Shown piece after piece: positions 1-9,928 of a stretch of DNA of 64,000 nucleotides. The stretch is taken from contig NC_088790.1 in assembly GCF_949628265.1 (NCBI RefSeq), positions 24,060,545 through 24,124,544 on the forward strand, given 5' to 3'. The position numbers and the translations under genes are program-made. The notes under the pieces are model-generated. The model was not told where the DNA came from and made no database searches. It saw only the letters and a program-made list of their open reading frames with translations. The DNA comes from Cloeon dipterum. Taxonomy: Eukaryota > Arthropoda > Insecta > Ephemeroptera > Baetidae. Position 1 is the first letter of the stretch, and each line of letters begins with the position of its first letter.

Positions 1-228
1 GTGGCAGTTTCTGCTGGAATTGCTGCTTTCCAACCAGTACTCGTCCATCATCACGTGGACGAACGCAGATGGTGAATTTAAGTTGGTCAACGCCGAAGAA
101 GTAGCCAGATTATGGGGACTGCGGAAAAACAAAACAAACATGAACTACGACAAGCTGAGCAGGGCACTACGTTACTATTACGACAAGAATATCATCAAGA
201 AGGTCCTTGGCCAGAAGTTTGTGTACAA
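1..228 (+). CDS. ETS-domain exon, ELK/TCF type (copy 1, partial gene)
   Basis: The open frame begins before the window and reads a complete ETS DNA-binding domain of the ELK subfamily: WQFLLELL at the start, [12 protein letters not shown], then the recognition helix region [19 protein letters not shown] with the two DNA-contacting arginines, and the closing FVYK. ETS proteins are nuclear winged-helix activators binding GGAA/T sites; ELK-type members act with SRF downstream of MAP kinase. The coding frame stops at 241, but a donor-like gtatat follows position 228 (tacaa/gtatat, phase 2), where the domain ends, so the last four codons before the stop are probably intron. No partner 3' exon lies in the next kilobases; the exon at 9397 is phase-compatible. 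The recognition helix matches the family consensus. It may be a functional exon of a longer gene starting upstream, or a tandem duplicate that lost its 3' part. Confidence 0.8.
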
Positions 229-319
229 GTATATAAATTAACTTTCATCTTGAATGTCTATAAAGATGTTTTTTTAAAGTAATACCATTAAGACGCTACA
301 TTTTTTATTCTTGAGGGGG

Positions 320-320
<1 letters not shown>

Positions 321-388
<68 letters not shown>
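321..388. repeat. (TA)n microsatellite, 34 units
   Basis: An uninterrupted run of TA dinucleotides lies about 90 bases downstream of the first ETS exon, in its intron or flank. Nothing else was recognised between 242 and 608 apart from a short stretch after the exon that resembles the sequence after the second ETS exon. Confidence 0.98.
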
Positions 389-391
<3 letters not shown>

Positions 392-608
392 AGTTTTAAA
401 AATGAGCAGGAAACTATATAAAAATACCAACACAATTTTTAGCTAAGAGGAATGTTTATAATTTGAGGGCTAAAATTTATAACGATTCTAAGATTTTTAT
501 GCCATCAAAATATAACGTAATTTGTGAAATTCAGTTAATTTTTTTAAAATTTTTGCTCAAAACTGTGGTGGCTCTTTGAATTTTATGAATTTTAAATAAT
601 TAATCTAA

Positions 609-2291
609 GTGTGTGTTCGGGAGACTTTTAAGGGTAATTTTCATTTTTACCGACTTTATTTCTCCATCCTGAATTTTACATATGTGGTTAGGGGTGTTTC
701 ATAGTGTGTAACCTGAAATTTTGAGCAAAAAATTCGGAGGCATTTTTTTGGGAAATCACGATTTTCAAAAACGGAAAATTTCAGATAGTAAATCCGAAAT
801 ATCGAGGTATCTTCGGTCCAGATTGGAATTTCCATGTGGTTTTTTCACCTCCACACGTAACTTTTTCAGTAGAACAAATTTGCCTTTGGTCAAAAATTTG
901 TAGGTCAAAGGTCAAGGTCCCAAATTCGCATGCCAAATGTTTTGTTAAAAATATCGCAAAATACGCCCCCTCGGATTTTTTTCATGAAAACGTAAAAAAT
1001 GTAGCCCTGAATTTGTAGAATCGAATGGTGAAGAGAAATCGATGGAGACTCTGATAGATCGCGAGATATTTTGAATTTCAGGATTCGTGTGGCGCGTCCG
1101 GCACGACGACAATATCATCCGGCGATTTTACTTTCGTAATTTACGTCGAAATTTGATATGTAACCCACATGTTATGCATATGATTACCTAGAAAAATAAA
1201 CGAGCTTTCCAGTGGTGTGCTTACATTTTGTTTTGGTTTCAAAATTCTCAAGAAATAGCGGCGCGCGAAAAGAAAATATAGATTTTTCAAATATTGACAT
1301 TTTTACAAATCTCAAATCTCGGGTTCTAACCATCAGAATTGCAAAAACTACCCACCGTTGGACTCGTCTCGACCTTCCCTGACCAGCTGAAAGGTTTAGG
1401 GGTGTTTACCCTCCACCCCTAAGTTGCTGAACTTCAACCCCCAAGAAAAATAACAAAAAATGTAGCATCTTACAGTTAGGGGTGGAGGGTAAACACCCCT
1501 AAACCTTTCAGCTGGTCAGGGAAGGTCGAGACGAGTCCAACGGTGGGTAGTTTTTGCAATTCTGATGGTTAGAACCCGAGATTTGAGACTTGTAAAAATG
1601 TCAATATTTGAAAAATTTATATTTTCTTTTCGCGCGCCGCTATTTCTTGAGACGTTTGAAACCAAACCAAAATGTAAGCACACCACTGGAAAGCTCGTTT
1701 ATTTTTCTAGGTAATCATATGCATAGCATGTGGGTTACATATCAAATTCCGACGTAAATTACGAAAGTAAAATCGCCGGATGATATTGTCATCGTGCCGG
1801 ACGCGCCACACGAATTCTTCAATTCAAAATATTTCACGATCTGTTAGAGTCTCCATCGATTTCTCTTCACCATTCGATTCGACACATTCAGGGCTACATT
1901 TTTTACGTTTTCATGAAAAAAATCCGAGGGGGCGTATTTTGCGATATTTTTAATTGAACATTTTGCACGCGAATTGGTGGCCTTGACCTTTGACCTACGA
2001 ATTTTTGACCAATGGCAAACTTGTTCTACTGAAAAAGTTACGTGTGGAGGTGAAAAAACCACATGGAAATTCCAATCTGGACCGAAGGTACCTTGATATT
2101 TCGGATTTACTATATATCTGAAATTTTCCGTTTTCAAAAATCGTGATTTCCCAAAAAAGCCCCCGAATTTTTTGCTCAAAATTTCAGGTTACACACTATG
2201 AAACACCCCTAACAACATATGTAAAATTCAGGATGGAGAAATAAAGTCGGTAAAATTGACAATTACCCTTAAAAGTCTCCCGAACACACAC
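609..2291. mobile_element. Foldback (long palindromic) element, 1.68 kb
   Basis: Two arms of about 815 bases (609-1422 and 1476-2291) are near-perfect reverse complements separated by a 53-base loop. The ends read GTGTGTGTTCGGGAGAC and its complement. The four bases CTAA occur immediately outside both ends (605-608 and 2292-2295), which looks like a target-site duplication. No ORF in it is convincing; the short frames are symmetric shadows of the arms. A third copy of the terminus is at 8225-8297, so this is a repeat family and not a local inversion. It is a non-autonomous foldback/MITE-like DNA transposon; the superfamily is not assigned. Confidence 0.85.
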
Positions 2292-2295
2292 CTAA

Positions 2296-4230
2296 CTCCC
2301 TTGCTTTGAATTGATGAGCAAAATAATATGAAATATAAAACAATAACAATTAAAACATAATTTTATCTTAATTAACAACTTCCCCTGAAGCTAAAATAAG
2401 TATGGAGGCTGCCAATCGGTTCCTCCCCTGGCTATACCTACTTAACGAATACGCCTTAAAATTAGTATGCGGTCGAGGGTACAATACCACACACAAGAAT
2501 GTCTTTAGAAAAACTAAAATAGATTCAATAAACTATCAGGTACACCCAGGGGAGCAGAGAGAGAGAGCGCGCCACCCACTTGGGCACAATAATAAGCACC
2601 CACCATACAAAGCATTAGCTATGCCCAATTTTCCAGCATTCGTGACATTGAAAAAAATGAAAAATCCTAATAAGGTCCCCCAGATGAAAATCCCGGCGGA
2701 TGTAGGGGGGTTCCCCGTGAATCTATTGTTGTTCTTACCTATATGCATAGCACCTGGGGTCGGAGCGGTTCTTCCTAAATTGAAATTTTAGGCAGTATTT
2801 AGCGCTAATATGAACAGGTGAATTTTAATGAAGCCAAACACAGACCCCTTTTGAAAATCTGCAATTTTTTTTAAAAAAAATAAAAAATTTCTTTCAGGAC
2901 TCAAAATTACTATTTTTTATCTTCTCACTATTGATTTTTCATAAGTTTTCTCACCCTGGAAGGAATTAATTTCATGCTAAAAAAAGAGTGCGTAACCAGT
3001 AAAATTCGAAAAATGGGATTTTGGGGCACTTTTGGTCAGAAGTACATGGAAAAAATAGGTCGGTTAGGGTTCACTTTACATGAAATTTCATTTTTTTAAA
3101 TAAAAAAATCAAAATCATTTTACTTTAATGCATGCGACGTCTCTATTTGCCGCACAGCAGCAGTCACGTGAGGACCAGCCGCGCGACCACCGGTCTCATG
3201 ATGCATTTCGCGTGGGCGAAAAATCAAAATTAATATTAAAATGCAAGGTGCGAAATACAATAAGACATTCTTTTTGCCTAAAATGTGAATTTATTATAAC
3301 TTTGAAACCAGCCACTAGTCGGAATTTTTCAATCTATGAAATGTTATTGAGCTATATGGTGGAAACATATGTATATAATATTTGTATCTTGAAATTTTTT
3401 AAAGATAACTTTTTTAAACCTATCCTATGACAAGATGAATCTACTGATGAAACATTTTATGATTTTTCGGAAATAAAAGAGACTTTACCATTGAACGCGC
3501 ACCCTAAACCATATTTTAAACAGAATAAGGCAATCTAAAAAAAATCATAAAAACTCTCACAGCCTAACAATGTCACGCTATATTCATTAGCTAATTTAAG
3601 GTTGAACTTTGAACCTTTTGGTCCATGGATGAAAAGAATTGTAACAAATGAAATATTGTTGACATAAGACAGGTGAATAAAAGAACCCACCCGCAGAGTC
3701 GGTCTCTGCTGGGTGATAAAGGAAAATTCATGACGAAGCATATTTTGAATGGGCTCTTTTCGAAATAATATGACAGAGAGGAAATATTTCAATACATTTT
3801 TTTCCTAAAACGTTTCTAAATAATGCCAAGCACATGCATTGAATTTAGAGGAAAATACCCTTCGACAAAGGAAATCCCCTGCCGGTCAAAAATAAAAGAT
3901 GAACCTCTGGAACAATTGAAATATAGACAGCAATTTTAAAGAAAAATAGAACATAGCTCATTGGGGGTGTATATATTCGCTTGAACCGACTTTCTACATT
4001 TTTCGTTTCACTCTCCACAAAGTATACCTCACGTAAAATAGTAAATAAGTGGTCCATCCCAGATTTTTCTGGAAGGTCGCAATGAATCATAAATTATTAT
4101 TTGTATAATAATAGTCCCGAATATTTGCACAATCTTGTAACAACAATGCATGATGTCGATTTTTCGGGTAGGTCACGGGCGCATTGAAAGCGGCTTCGGG
4201 CCCCCTTTGTCAGTGTAACAGTGCCTGAGC
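2296..4230. other. Spacer without recognisable gene
   Basis: AT-rich sequence with a few GC-richer patches, for example 2560-2600 and 3130-3220; the latter contains CACGTG and CATGCATGCG-like words. Open frames at 2402-2791 and 3128-3430 show no family signature and no clear splice context. I see no supported gene here. Confidence 0.5.
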
Positions 4231-4348
4231 AGTGCTTCCAAGTCATTTGTTATCGCTTGTGGAATAACCTGTCACCGAATCTGTGTATGAATGGGAACTC
4301 AAGTGCATTCAAACAAAAAGTGAGCCAAACATTTCTTGCCAAATACTG
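4231..4348 (+). mobile_element. Non-LTR retrotransposon ORF2 C-terminal fragment
   Basis: Forward translation gives CYRLWNNLSPNLCMNGNSS followed by AFKQKVSQTFLAKY and a stop. This fits the usual C-terminal signature of LINE polyproteins (R..WN.LP......S...FK..L). The following 100 bases contain GGGGCACAGTTGCCCTGCTGA, which is also recognisable in inverted form near 15735-15780 and is probably shared 3' UTR. The fragment is 5'-truncated and decayed. Confidence 0.5.
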
Positions 4349-4700
4349 ATATGATAGACTGATTTTACTATTCCCTCTGTTATCAAATACAAAAAAATGC
4401 TTTGTTATATTTTTGTTGTGTTCTGGATGTGGATGTATGGGGCACAGTTGCCCTGCTGATCCGTAATAAACCAAAATTTGAATCTAAATTAACAACCAAA
4501 ATCTAAACTTTCTTTGCTGCTGGAAAAAGGCAACAGACAATTTCACAGTAAAAATTTTGGTATTTGTTTGGCAATCCTAACAAGTTTGTGGTAAAAAAAT
4601 ATTTTAATTTCCGAATATTATTGGAAATTTTACAAAATTTATTGTTGACTCCATTGATCCAATTGTGCGCGTAATTAAAAGGAATAATTCTAACAATTAT

Positions 4701-4940
4701 TTGACCAGTTGTATAAACCCTTAGTGTTTGAAGCCACCAACAGATGGCGCCACCGTAAAATTTCGCAATAAATTTAATTTTAAGGCACTTTCACTGTGAT
4801 TTCAGACTCAATCCTGCCACTGTGCATTCTTCACTTAATTTGCTTTCTTTTGACGTTCTGAAAACCAAAATCAGTCCAGCCATTGGAAAAGATCTTATAT
4901 TTAAAAAAATGTTTTTCACGATTCTACGGCGATTGGCTTC
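4701..4940. mobile_element. Palindromic MITE, CAGATGGCGCCACC family, half copy
   Basis: It starts with TTGACCAGTTGTATAAACCC, then CCAACAGATGGCGCCACC and AAAACCAAAATCAGTCCAGCC, matching the left arm of the full copy at 27656-28098. It reaches just past the loop (TTCTACGGCGATTGGC) and the right arm is absent. It lies directly upstream of the putative promoter and first exon of the second ETS gene. Confidence 0.8.
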
Positions 4941-4999
4941 TCTCTCTTGTTCTCTCCTCCTTCTTGGGGTAGCTGGGTTGGGGGCAAACAATTATACTA

Positions 5000-5162
5000 A
5001 CAGCGGCGTCTCAATGGCCATATATGTTGGCGAGCGCGCATCTCAACTCAGAGTGAAGCTAGCCAGTGAGTGAGAAAGGCAGTAGCAAGCAGTGCGGCGA
5101 CTCATCAAAGTCTCCTTTTCAATATTTTGTGATCGGGGTGCAGCATTCGCACAGATTCAGCA
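5000..5162 (+). promoter_or_regulatory. Probable promoter / 5' UTR of the second ETS gene
   Basis: A GC-richer island in AT-rich DNA (GTTGGCGAGCGCGCATCTC, then TCAACTCAGAGTG) precedes the ATG at 5163. There is no strong TATA box at a fixed distance. Assignment rests on the in-phase exon that follows. Confidence 0.35.
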
Positions 5163-8100
5163 ATGAATTCACACAACTCGAACCGCTGGATACGGCAGTT
5201 TCAATCATCTCTCCCAGGTAATTAATTAATTTTTTTCTTTTCATCTGCGTCATCCCGTTCGCAGGGTTTAGACAAATCAGAAGTTTTTTTTTCTTGAAAT
5301 CAAGTTGTGTACTATTTATTTTTTAATTTGTACAGATATATCTTGCGTGATTATTTGCACTGGAGATATTTGTATAATATGATCTCAACGGGACAGAAAT
5401 TCTGGCGAAATTGAGAACACGAAATGACGGTTTTTATTAAATTTTAGTAGCAGTATACAGTTGGCACCCATAGAGGCTAATTTAAGATTTTTTTCTAGAA
5501 AAAATAACAATAAATTGGTTAAACAAACCTGTGGTGGAAAAATCTAGGTTTTAGAAAATCATATTAATTGGAAAAAACATTACAATTCAATAGGAATTAT
5601 GACTGGAGCTCGTTCAGTTGCTGAGTCGCAGTAGCTATTTAACAAAATAAAAGTGCAAAAACATTTTTGTACTCAAAAAATAGTATGCGAAAAGAAGAAC
5701 AAAAAAATTAGTCGCACGATGACAACCAATCCTTCACTTTTTTCGATACATTTAATCTCTCAGGTTTTTCAATTCATGTAGATAGTTTTTGCTGTCAAAG
5801 TTTTTGAATTCTCCGATAATTATTTATCTGGTCACATCAAATTTTGCTCGTCTGAGCCCCTTTTATTTTTCTGCTGTTAAAAATTTAATACTTATAGAGT
5901 ATTATATCTGAATTTCAATAATTTTTTAATAAAAAAAGAGAGTAGAGCAGTTATTCGCGAGATTGGAGGTCAATTGGACGCGATTTTTCAGCGTAGAAAT
6001 TTTTAGGTGGCAGTTATATTTGCTTAAAGTACTTGTTAATAGATGGTGAAATTCCAAATTTGAAGCTCGGGAATGGGGGCGTTCCCTATTTTTTCGGTAT
6101 CTCAAAAATACCGGAAAAACGAATTGTGTTAATGAATTCTAAACTGCAACTCTTGACTGCGTTGAGGTATCACCTTGAAATTTTCACTGCCCAACCTAGT
6201 TTTTGATCCTGAACAACTTTTGCATTTACAAAAAATTCGCAGGTCGAAGGTCAAGATCACCTTTTGCGACCTTTTTTTGAAAATTCAAAATTAAGGGATG
6301 ATAGCCCCCTACGATTTTTTTGGGGTTCAGCGCTGAAATGTAGCCCGTGAAATTCTGCACAAGCACACCAAGTTTCATAGGTGCAATCGCGATAGTTTGG
6401 CTGCAATTCGAATTTGAAGTTTGAAAACCTGCTCGAGGCCGCTTTACCGCGCGTGGACTTTGTGCAGCGAGTTCACCTCTTGTTCTTCAAGTTGATTTTT
6501 TTCGCATTTCACTTGCATAGAAACACCAATGGGGCCTAGGGTAGACCAAGGAAGGTTGAAATCGACCTTCAGGGTCTGTCCCTGACGTGACCCTGAGATC
6601 CGAAATATCGAAAATTTCCAGTTTCATCGAACTTGGTGTCCTTTTATAGGTTTTCACCACCGTAGAGCTCAAATATACAGCCAAAACTGCCGAATGACAA
6701 TCCTGAAACTGGTTCTACGCCGAAAAATCGCGTCCAATCGACCTCCAATCTCGCAAATAACTGCTCAAATGCAAAAGTTGTTCAGGGTCAAAAACTAGGT
6801 TGGGAAGTGAAAATTTCAAGGTGATACCTCAACGCAGTCAAAAGTTGCAGTTTAGAATTCATTAAAACAATTCGTTTTTTGGGTATTTTTTAGATACCGA
6901 AAAATAGGGAACGCCCCCATTCCCGAGCTTAAAATTTGGAATTTCACCATCTATTAACAAGAACTTTAAGCAAAAATGATTGCCATCTAAAAATTTCAAC
7001 GCTGAAAAATCGCGTCCAATCGACCTCGAGATTTTTGAATTCTCCGATAATTATTTATCTGTTCACATCAAATTTTGCTCGTCTGAGCTCCTTTTGTTTT
7101 TCTACTGTGTCAGAGTTTTACCTGACGATAAAGAGGTAGAAGGTTTTCTACCATTTAATTACAATTAACTTTTTACTATAAATCTCCGAAAGTGAAAGTT
7201 AAATACATAAGACACATTTTAGAAATCACATAACTACACTTATGTCACACACATACATGAATGAAATATTTATTAAACACCAAAAGGTGTACAACAGACA
7301 TAAAATACAGAGTAATTAAATCACATATCAATGCTCGTTTTTGCTTTGGCGGCTTGGCACAACGTCAGATTGTTCTTAACAAATTCAAAAAAATGGTAAA
7401 AGTTAATTTGTTTGATATCACAGAATTTGCACTCGCAGTCCTCACTCGCGCAGGAGTGTCACACACATACACACATACTTAATTAGAATAAACTGAAGTA
7501 ATTGGGTCACACAAACACATGACTACATAATTATGTCCGGAGAAAATGTAAGAACGGGAAAGGAAACCAATGTTAGAATTAAGGTTAAAAAAAACTAAAC
7601 CCTTGTGAGATGTCAGGGTTTTACCTGACGATATTACGATCGCACTAATAATTGTTGCGCACCGATATGTATTGACGTGAACTTTCGGGCGCCCACAGGG
7701 GAGAGCGGAGGGAGAAACTCAGGTATCAATAAAGGCGACGCAAGAGCCTCCCCCTCGCGCGAGCACACGACCCGCTCGCACCCACGGATTCGCTCTCCTG
7801 ACGGCACGCGAGCAAGAGGGTAATTCTCTCGCTCCCCCGCTCGTCCCTCTGGGTAGCCACGCTTTACTGTCGCCGCCATCTACAATAAACTGGTATGGTA
7901 TAGTAACCGGGCATTTTCCCTTCTTGTCCACCCTGCACCCTTTAAAGTCGGCCATGGCTAGAAGAACAGGCTCCGACCTCGTGATAGGGAGAAGGCGCGC
8001 CGGCAGGGCCGATTGCACCCATTCGGCGGCCCCTGCCCCGCGTCGCTGACAGCACCCCATTTCAGAATTTTTAAAAAACGCTATTAATCAAGAACTCTCT

Positions 8101-9928
8101 AATAAATTTTTTTTGGCAACCCCTCTCTGCTGCTTAAAACATTGAATCACGTTGAGCGGTTTTCGACGAAATGATGAGAAAATCTCCATTTTTTTTCAAA
8201 ATTTGACAATTACAACATAATAATTATGTAAAATTCAGGATGGAGAAATAAAGTCGGTAAATTGACAATTACCCATACAAGTCTCCCGAACACACACATA
8301 TATAGCTTTTTTCATTTGCTCGACCGTATGAAAAAACCTTTAACATCAGCGGGGACTAGATTCGTGCGACTCGCAAATATGGCGGCAGATGGAGTTTCGC
8401 TTGTAAAAACGGTCACGTGAAAATGCGTGAAAAGAACCAAGTTTTCGTCAATATTGTGGCATAATTTGCATCACTTGATGAATCGTAAAAACATACTCTT
8501 GACACTAGTACGGCAATCCAAAGAGAGCTTTTTGTTTCCTAACATTCAGACGCTATCTTTGGATCTGCGCAGTGCGCGAACCAATTGTATCGCACATCTG
8601 GTACCACGATGCTTAACATTATCCCATCCCAAGTTACCTGTTATAAGAAATACAATTTTAATAAGTGTTCCCCCATGGTGTCCAACAAATGAATAATAAA
8701 TACATAATTTCATTGCAGTTGCTGGAATCATGGAGACGAGCACTACGCTGTGGCAGTTTCTGCTGGAATTGCTTCTTTCCAACCAGTACTCGTCCATCAT
8801 CACGTGGACGAATGCAGAAGGAGAATTTAAGTTGGTCAACGCTGAAGAAGTTGCCAGATTATGGGGACTCCGCAAAAATAACACCAACATGACTTATGGC
8901 AAGATGAGCAGAGCACTGCGCTCTTATTATGGGAAAAATATCATCAAGAAGGTCCTTGGCCAGAATTTTGTGTACAGGTATTGGATTGAACTCATCCCGT
9001 TTTGAATGTTTATAAGGGGTTTTTATAAGTATTTTAGACACTCTATAGAAAAGGAAATTATCATAGTGAAAAATGCTAATTTTTGTATTTAGGGCTGTTA
9101 ATTTTAGACGATTGACTATTTTTTCTAAGCGTTAGATTAATAGTAGGACTATCTCAAATGAGCATGAATCATGCATTTTTAAGCTATTTAAACCACACTT
9201 AAAATCGTTTAAAACCGTCCAAATTTGTCAAAACCATCTAAAATCGACTAAAACCCGTCTTAAAGAGAGATTCGTTTTTCGAGGATTTTGAGATACCGAA
9301 AAAATAGGGTCGGATTCCTATAATTTTGATATGTTCACGACGCGTCTTAAAAATAAATATTCCACCAAGTTTAAATTGATTTTCAATTTTTTCCAGATTT
9401 GCCTCGTTCCGAAAAATCGAGGAATTGGACAGACGCAATGCAAATCGGTTGAGATCGTTGGGTCTAATGCAGCAGCAGCAATCCCTCTCTGAGATGAATC
9501 TTCTGCGGCAGGTGGCAGCTGCACAGCTGACCTACCGGGAACCCCGCCACCCGCACCTGACCTTCCCGCACCCCTCGCCAGTTACCCCTGAACTGTGGAG
9601 CTGGCAGGGCCTACAGGCCTCCGCCAGCATCGCCTCCGTCCCCATTGCCGCCGCCGCCGCCTCCGAGGAACCAGTTTACCTTCGTGACGTTGAGCGCAAC
9701 TTGCCGATGACTGGTGCCTCCGCTGGCCTGGGGTTGCCCCTGCCAGCAATTCATGTGCCGCAACCCTTGCCATACTGGGCGCACACCCTGCTGCCGCAAC
9801 CCTTGCCATACTGGGCGCACACCCTGCTGCCGCAACACATCTTCCACCCCTCGAAGCACCTTCCCGATGAAGCATTCTTATATTATATGTCACTGTGGCT
9901 CGCCAATTTCGCCAATTTCCTCAATTAA
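5163..9928 (+). CDS. ELK-like ETS transcription factor with divergent recognition helix (copy 2)
   Basis: Model: exons 5163-5217, 8719-8977 and 9397-9928, 281 codons. The second exon holds [16 protein letters not shown] and the whole ETS domain; the third, joined in phase 2 (tacag/gtattg to ttccag/attt), restores FVYRFAS at the domain end and adds about 175 residues rich in Pro, Leu, Ala and a QQQQ run. The first exon ([18 protein letters not shown]) is a phase-matching guess; translation could also start at the ATG at 8730. Compared with copy 1 the domain has nine differences in 76 positions, seven of them between the LRKN motif and the YYY motif region ([16 protein letters not shown]); both recognition arginines remain. 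No SRF-binding B box, MAPK docking site or FxFP motif was seen. Likely a nuclear DNA-binding protein with altered specificity, or a duplicate under relaxed constraint. Confidence 0.65.
5801..7107. repeat. Nested inverted repeat with flanking direct repeats
   Basis: A left arm at about 5945-6232 is repeated inverted at about 6768-7028. A part of it (5944-5994, containing GGACGCGATTTTTCAGCG) occurs a further time inverted at 6717-6766. The whole is bracketed by a roughly 76-base direct repeat (5801-5876 and 7032-7107) beginning TTTTTGAATTCTCCGATAAT. The 530-base centre contains an AGGTCGAAGGTCAAGATC word like that in the foldback arms. Probably a second foldback-type element inserted into, or built from, a tandem repeat. 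Confidence 0.75.
7255..7480 (-). mobile_element. LINE 3' end (family shared with 17057-17640)
   Basis: On the minus strand the sequence encodes EDCECKFCD....NFYHFFEF and ends TATGTCTGTTGTACACC, TTGGTGTTTAATAAATATTT. The copy at 17057-17200 encodes a similar C.CAYCD..VKFYHFLEC and ends with the same TGTTGTACACC block. A Cys-rich C-terminus followed by a TAAA-type tail is typical of insect non-LTR elements. 5'-truncated. Confidence 0.55.
7690..8060. other. GC-rich block, function unclear
   Basis: A sharp rise in GC and CpG against the AT-rich background, with open frames on the minus strand (7634-7879, 7719-8060) lacking any recognised domain. It could be a CpG-rich promoter segment or repeat. 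It lies within the presumed first intron of the second ETS gene. Confidence 0.3.
8225..8297. mobile_element. Solo terminus of the foldback element family
   Basis: About 73 bases match the right end of the foldback at 2220-2291 (GTAAAATTCAGGATGGAGAA to GTCTCCCGAACACACAC) with a few changes. No second arm is present, so this is a decayed or solo end. Confidence 0.85.
8377..8393 (+). promoter_or_regulatory. YY1/PHO-like ATGGCGGC site
   Basis: CAAATATGGCGGCAGATGG matches the core found at transcription starts of many animal housekeeping genes. It lies 337 bases upstream of the ATG of the second ETS exon and could mark an alternative start for that gene. Single-motif evidence only. Confidence 0.3.
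9758..9829 (+). repeat. Two tandem 36-base coding repeats
   Basis: Identical 36-base units in the 3' exon of the second ETS gene encode [12 protein letters not shown] twice. The frame is kept. Confidence 0.97.

Larger units (their letters stand above)
5218..8718. other. Putative intron 1 of the second ETS gene, repeat-filled
   Basis: The interval between the guessed first exon and the ETS exon holds the nested palindrome 5801-7107, a LINE 3' end, a GC-rich block and a solo foldback terminus, listed separately. A polypyrimidine-poor but usable acceptor (cattgcag) ends it at 8718. Confidence 0.4.

Noticed and set aside
721-2179. ORFs of 60 and 111 codons in the foldback arms (both strands)
   Set aside because: They are mirror images of the same arm sequence, low-complexity, and match no family; they follow from the inverted repeat.
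2402-2791. 129-codon plus-strand ORF
   Set aside because: No domain, no conserved-looking motif, no splice or promoter context; probably chance or old repeat.
3128-3430. 100-codon ORF with a GC-richer start (CAGCAGTCACGTG)
   Set aside because: Only the first 30 codons look different from background; no family recognised and no donor in phase.
4822-5073. 83-codon ORF over the half MITE
   Set aside because: Most of it is MITE sequence; stops at the putative promoter.
7634-8060. Minus-strand ORFs of 81 and 113 codons in the GC-rich block
   Set aside because: Basic, Arg/Ala/Gly-rich composition expected from GC-rich DNA; no domain or splice evidence.
9582-9893. Minus-strand ORFs opposite the ETS 3' exon
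   Set aside because: Antisense shadows of the proline-rich coding exon, sharing its 36-base repeat.
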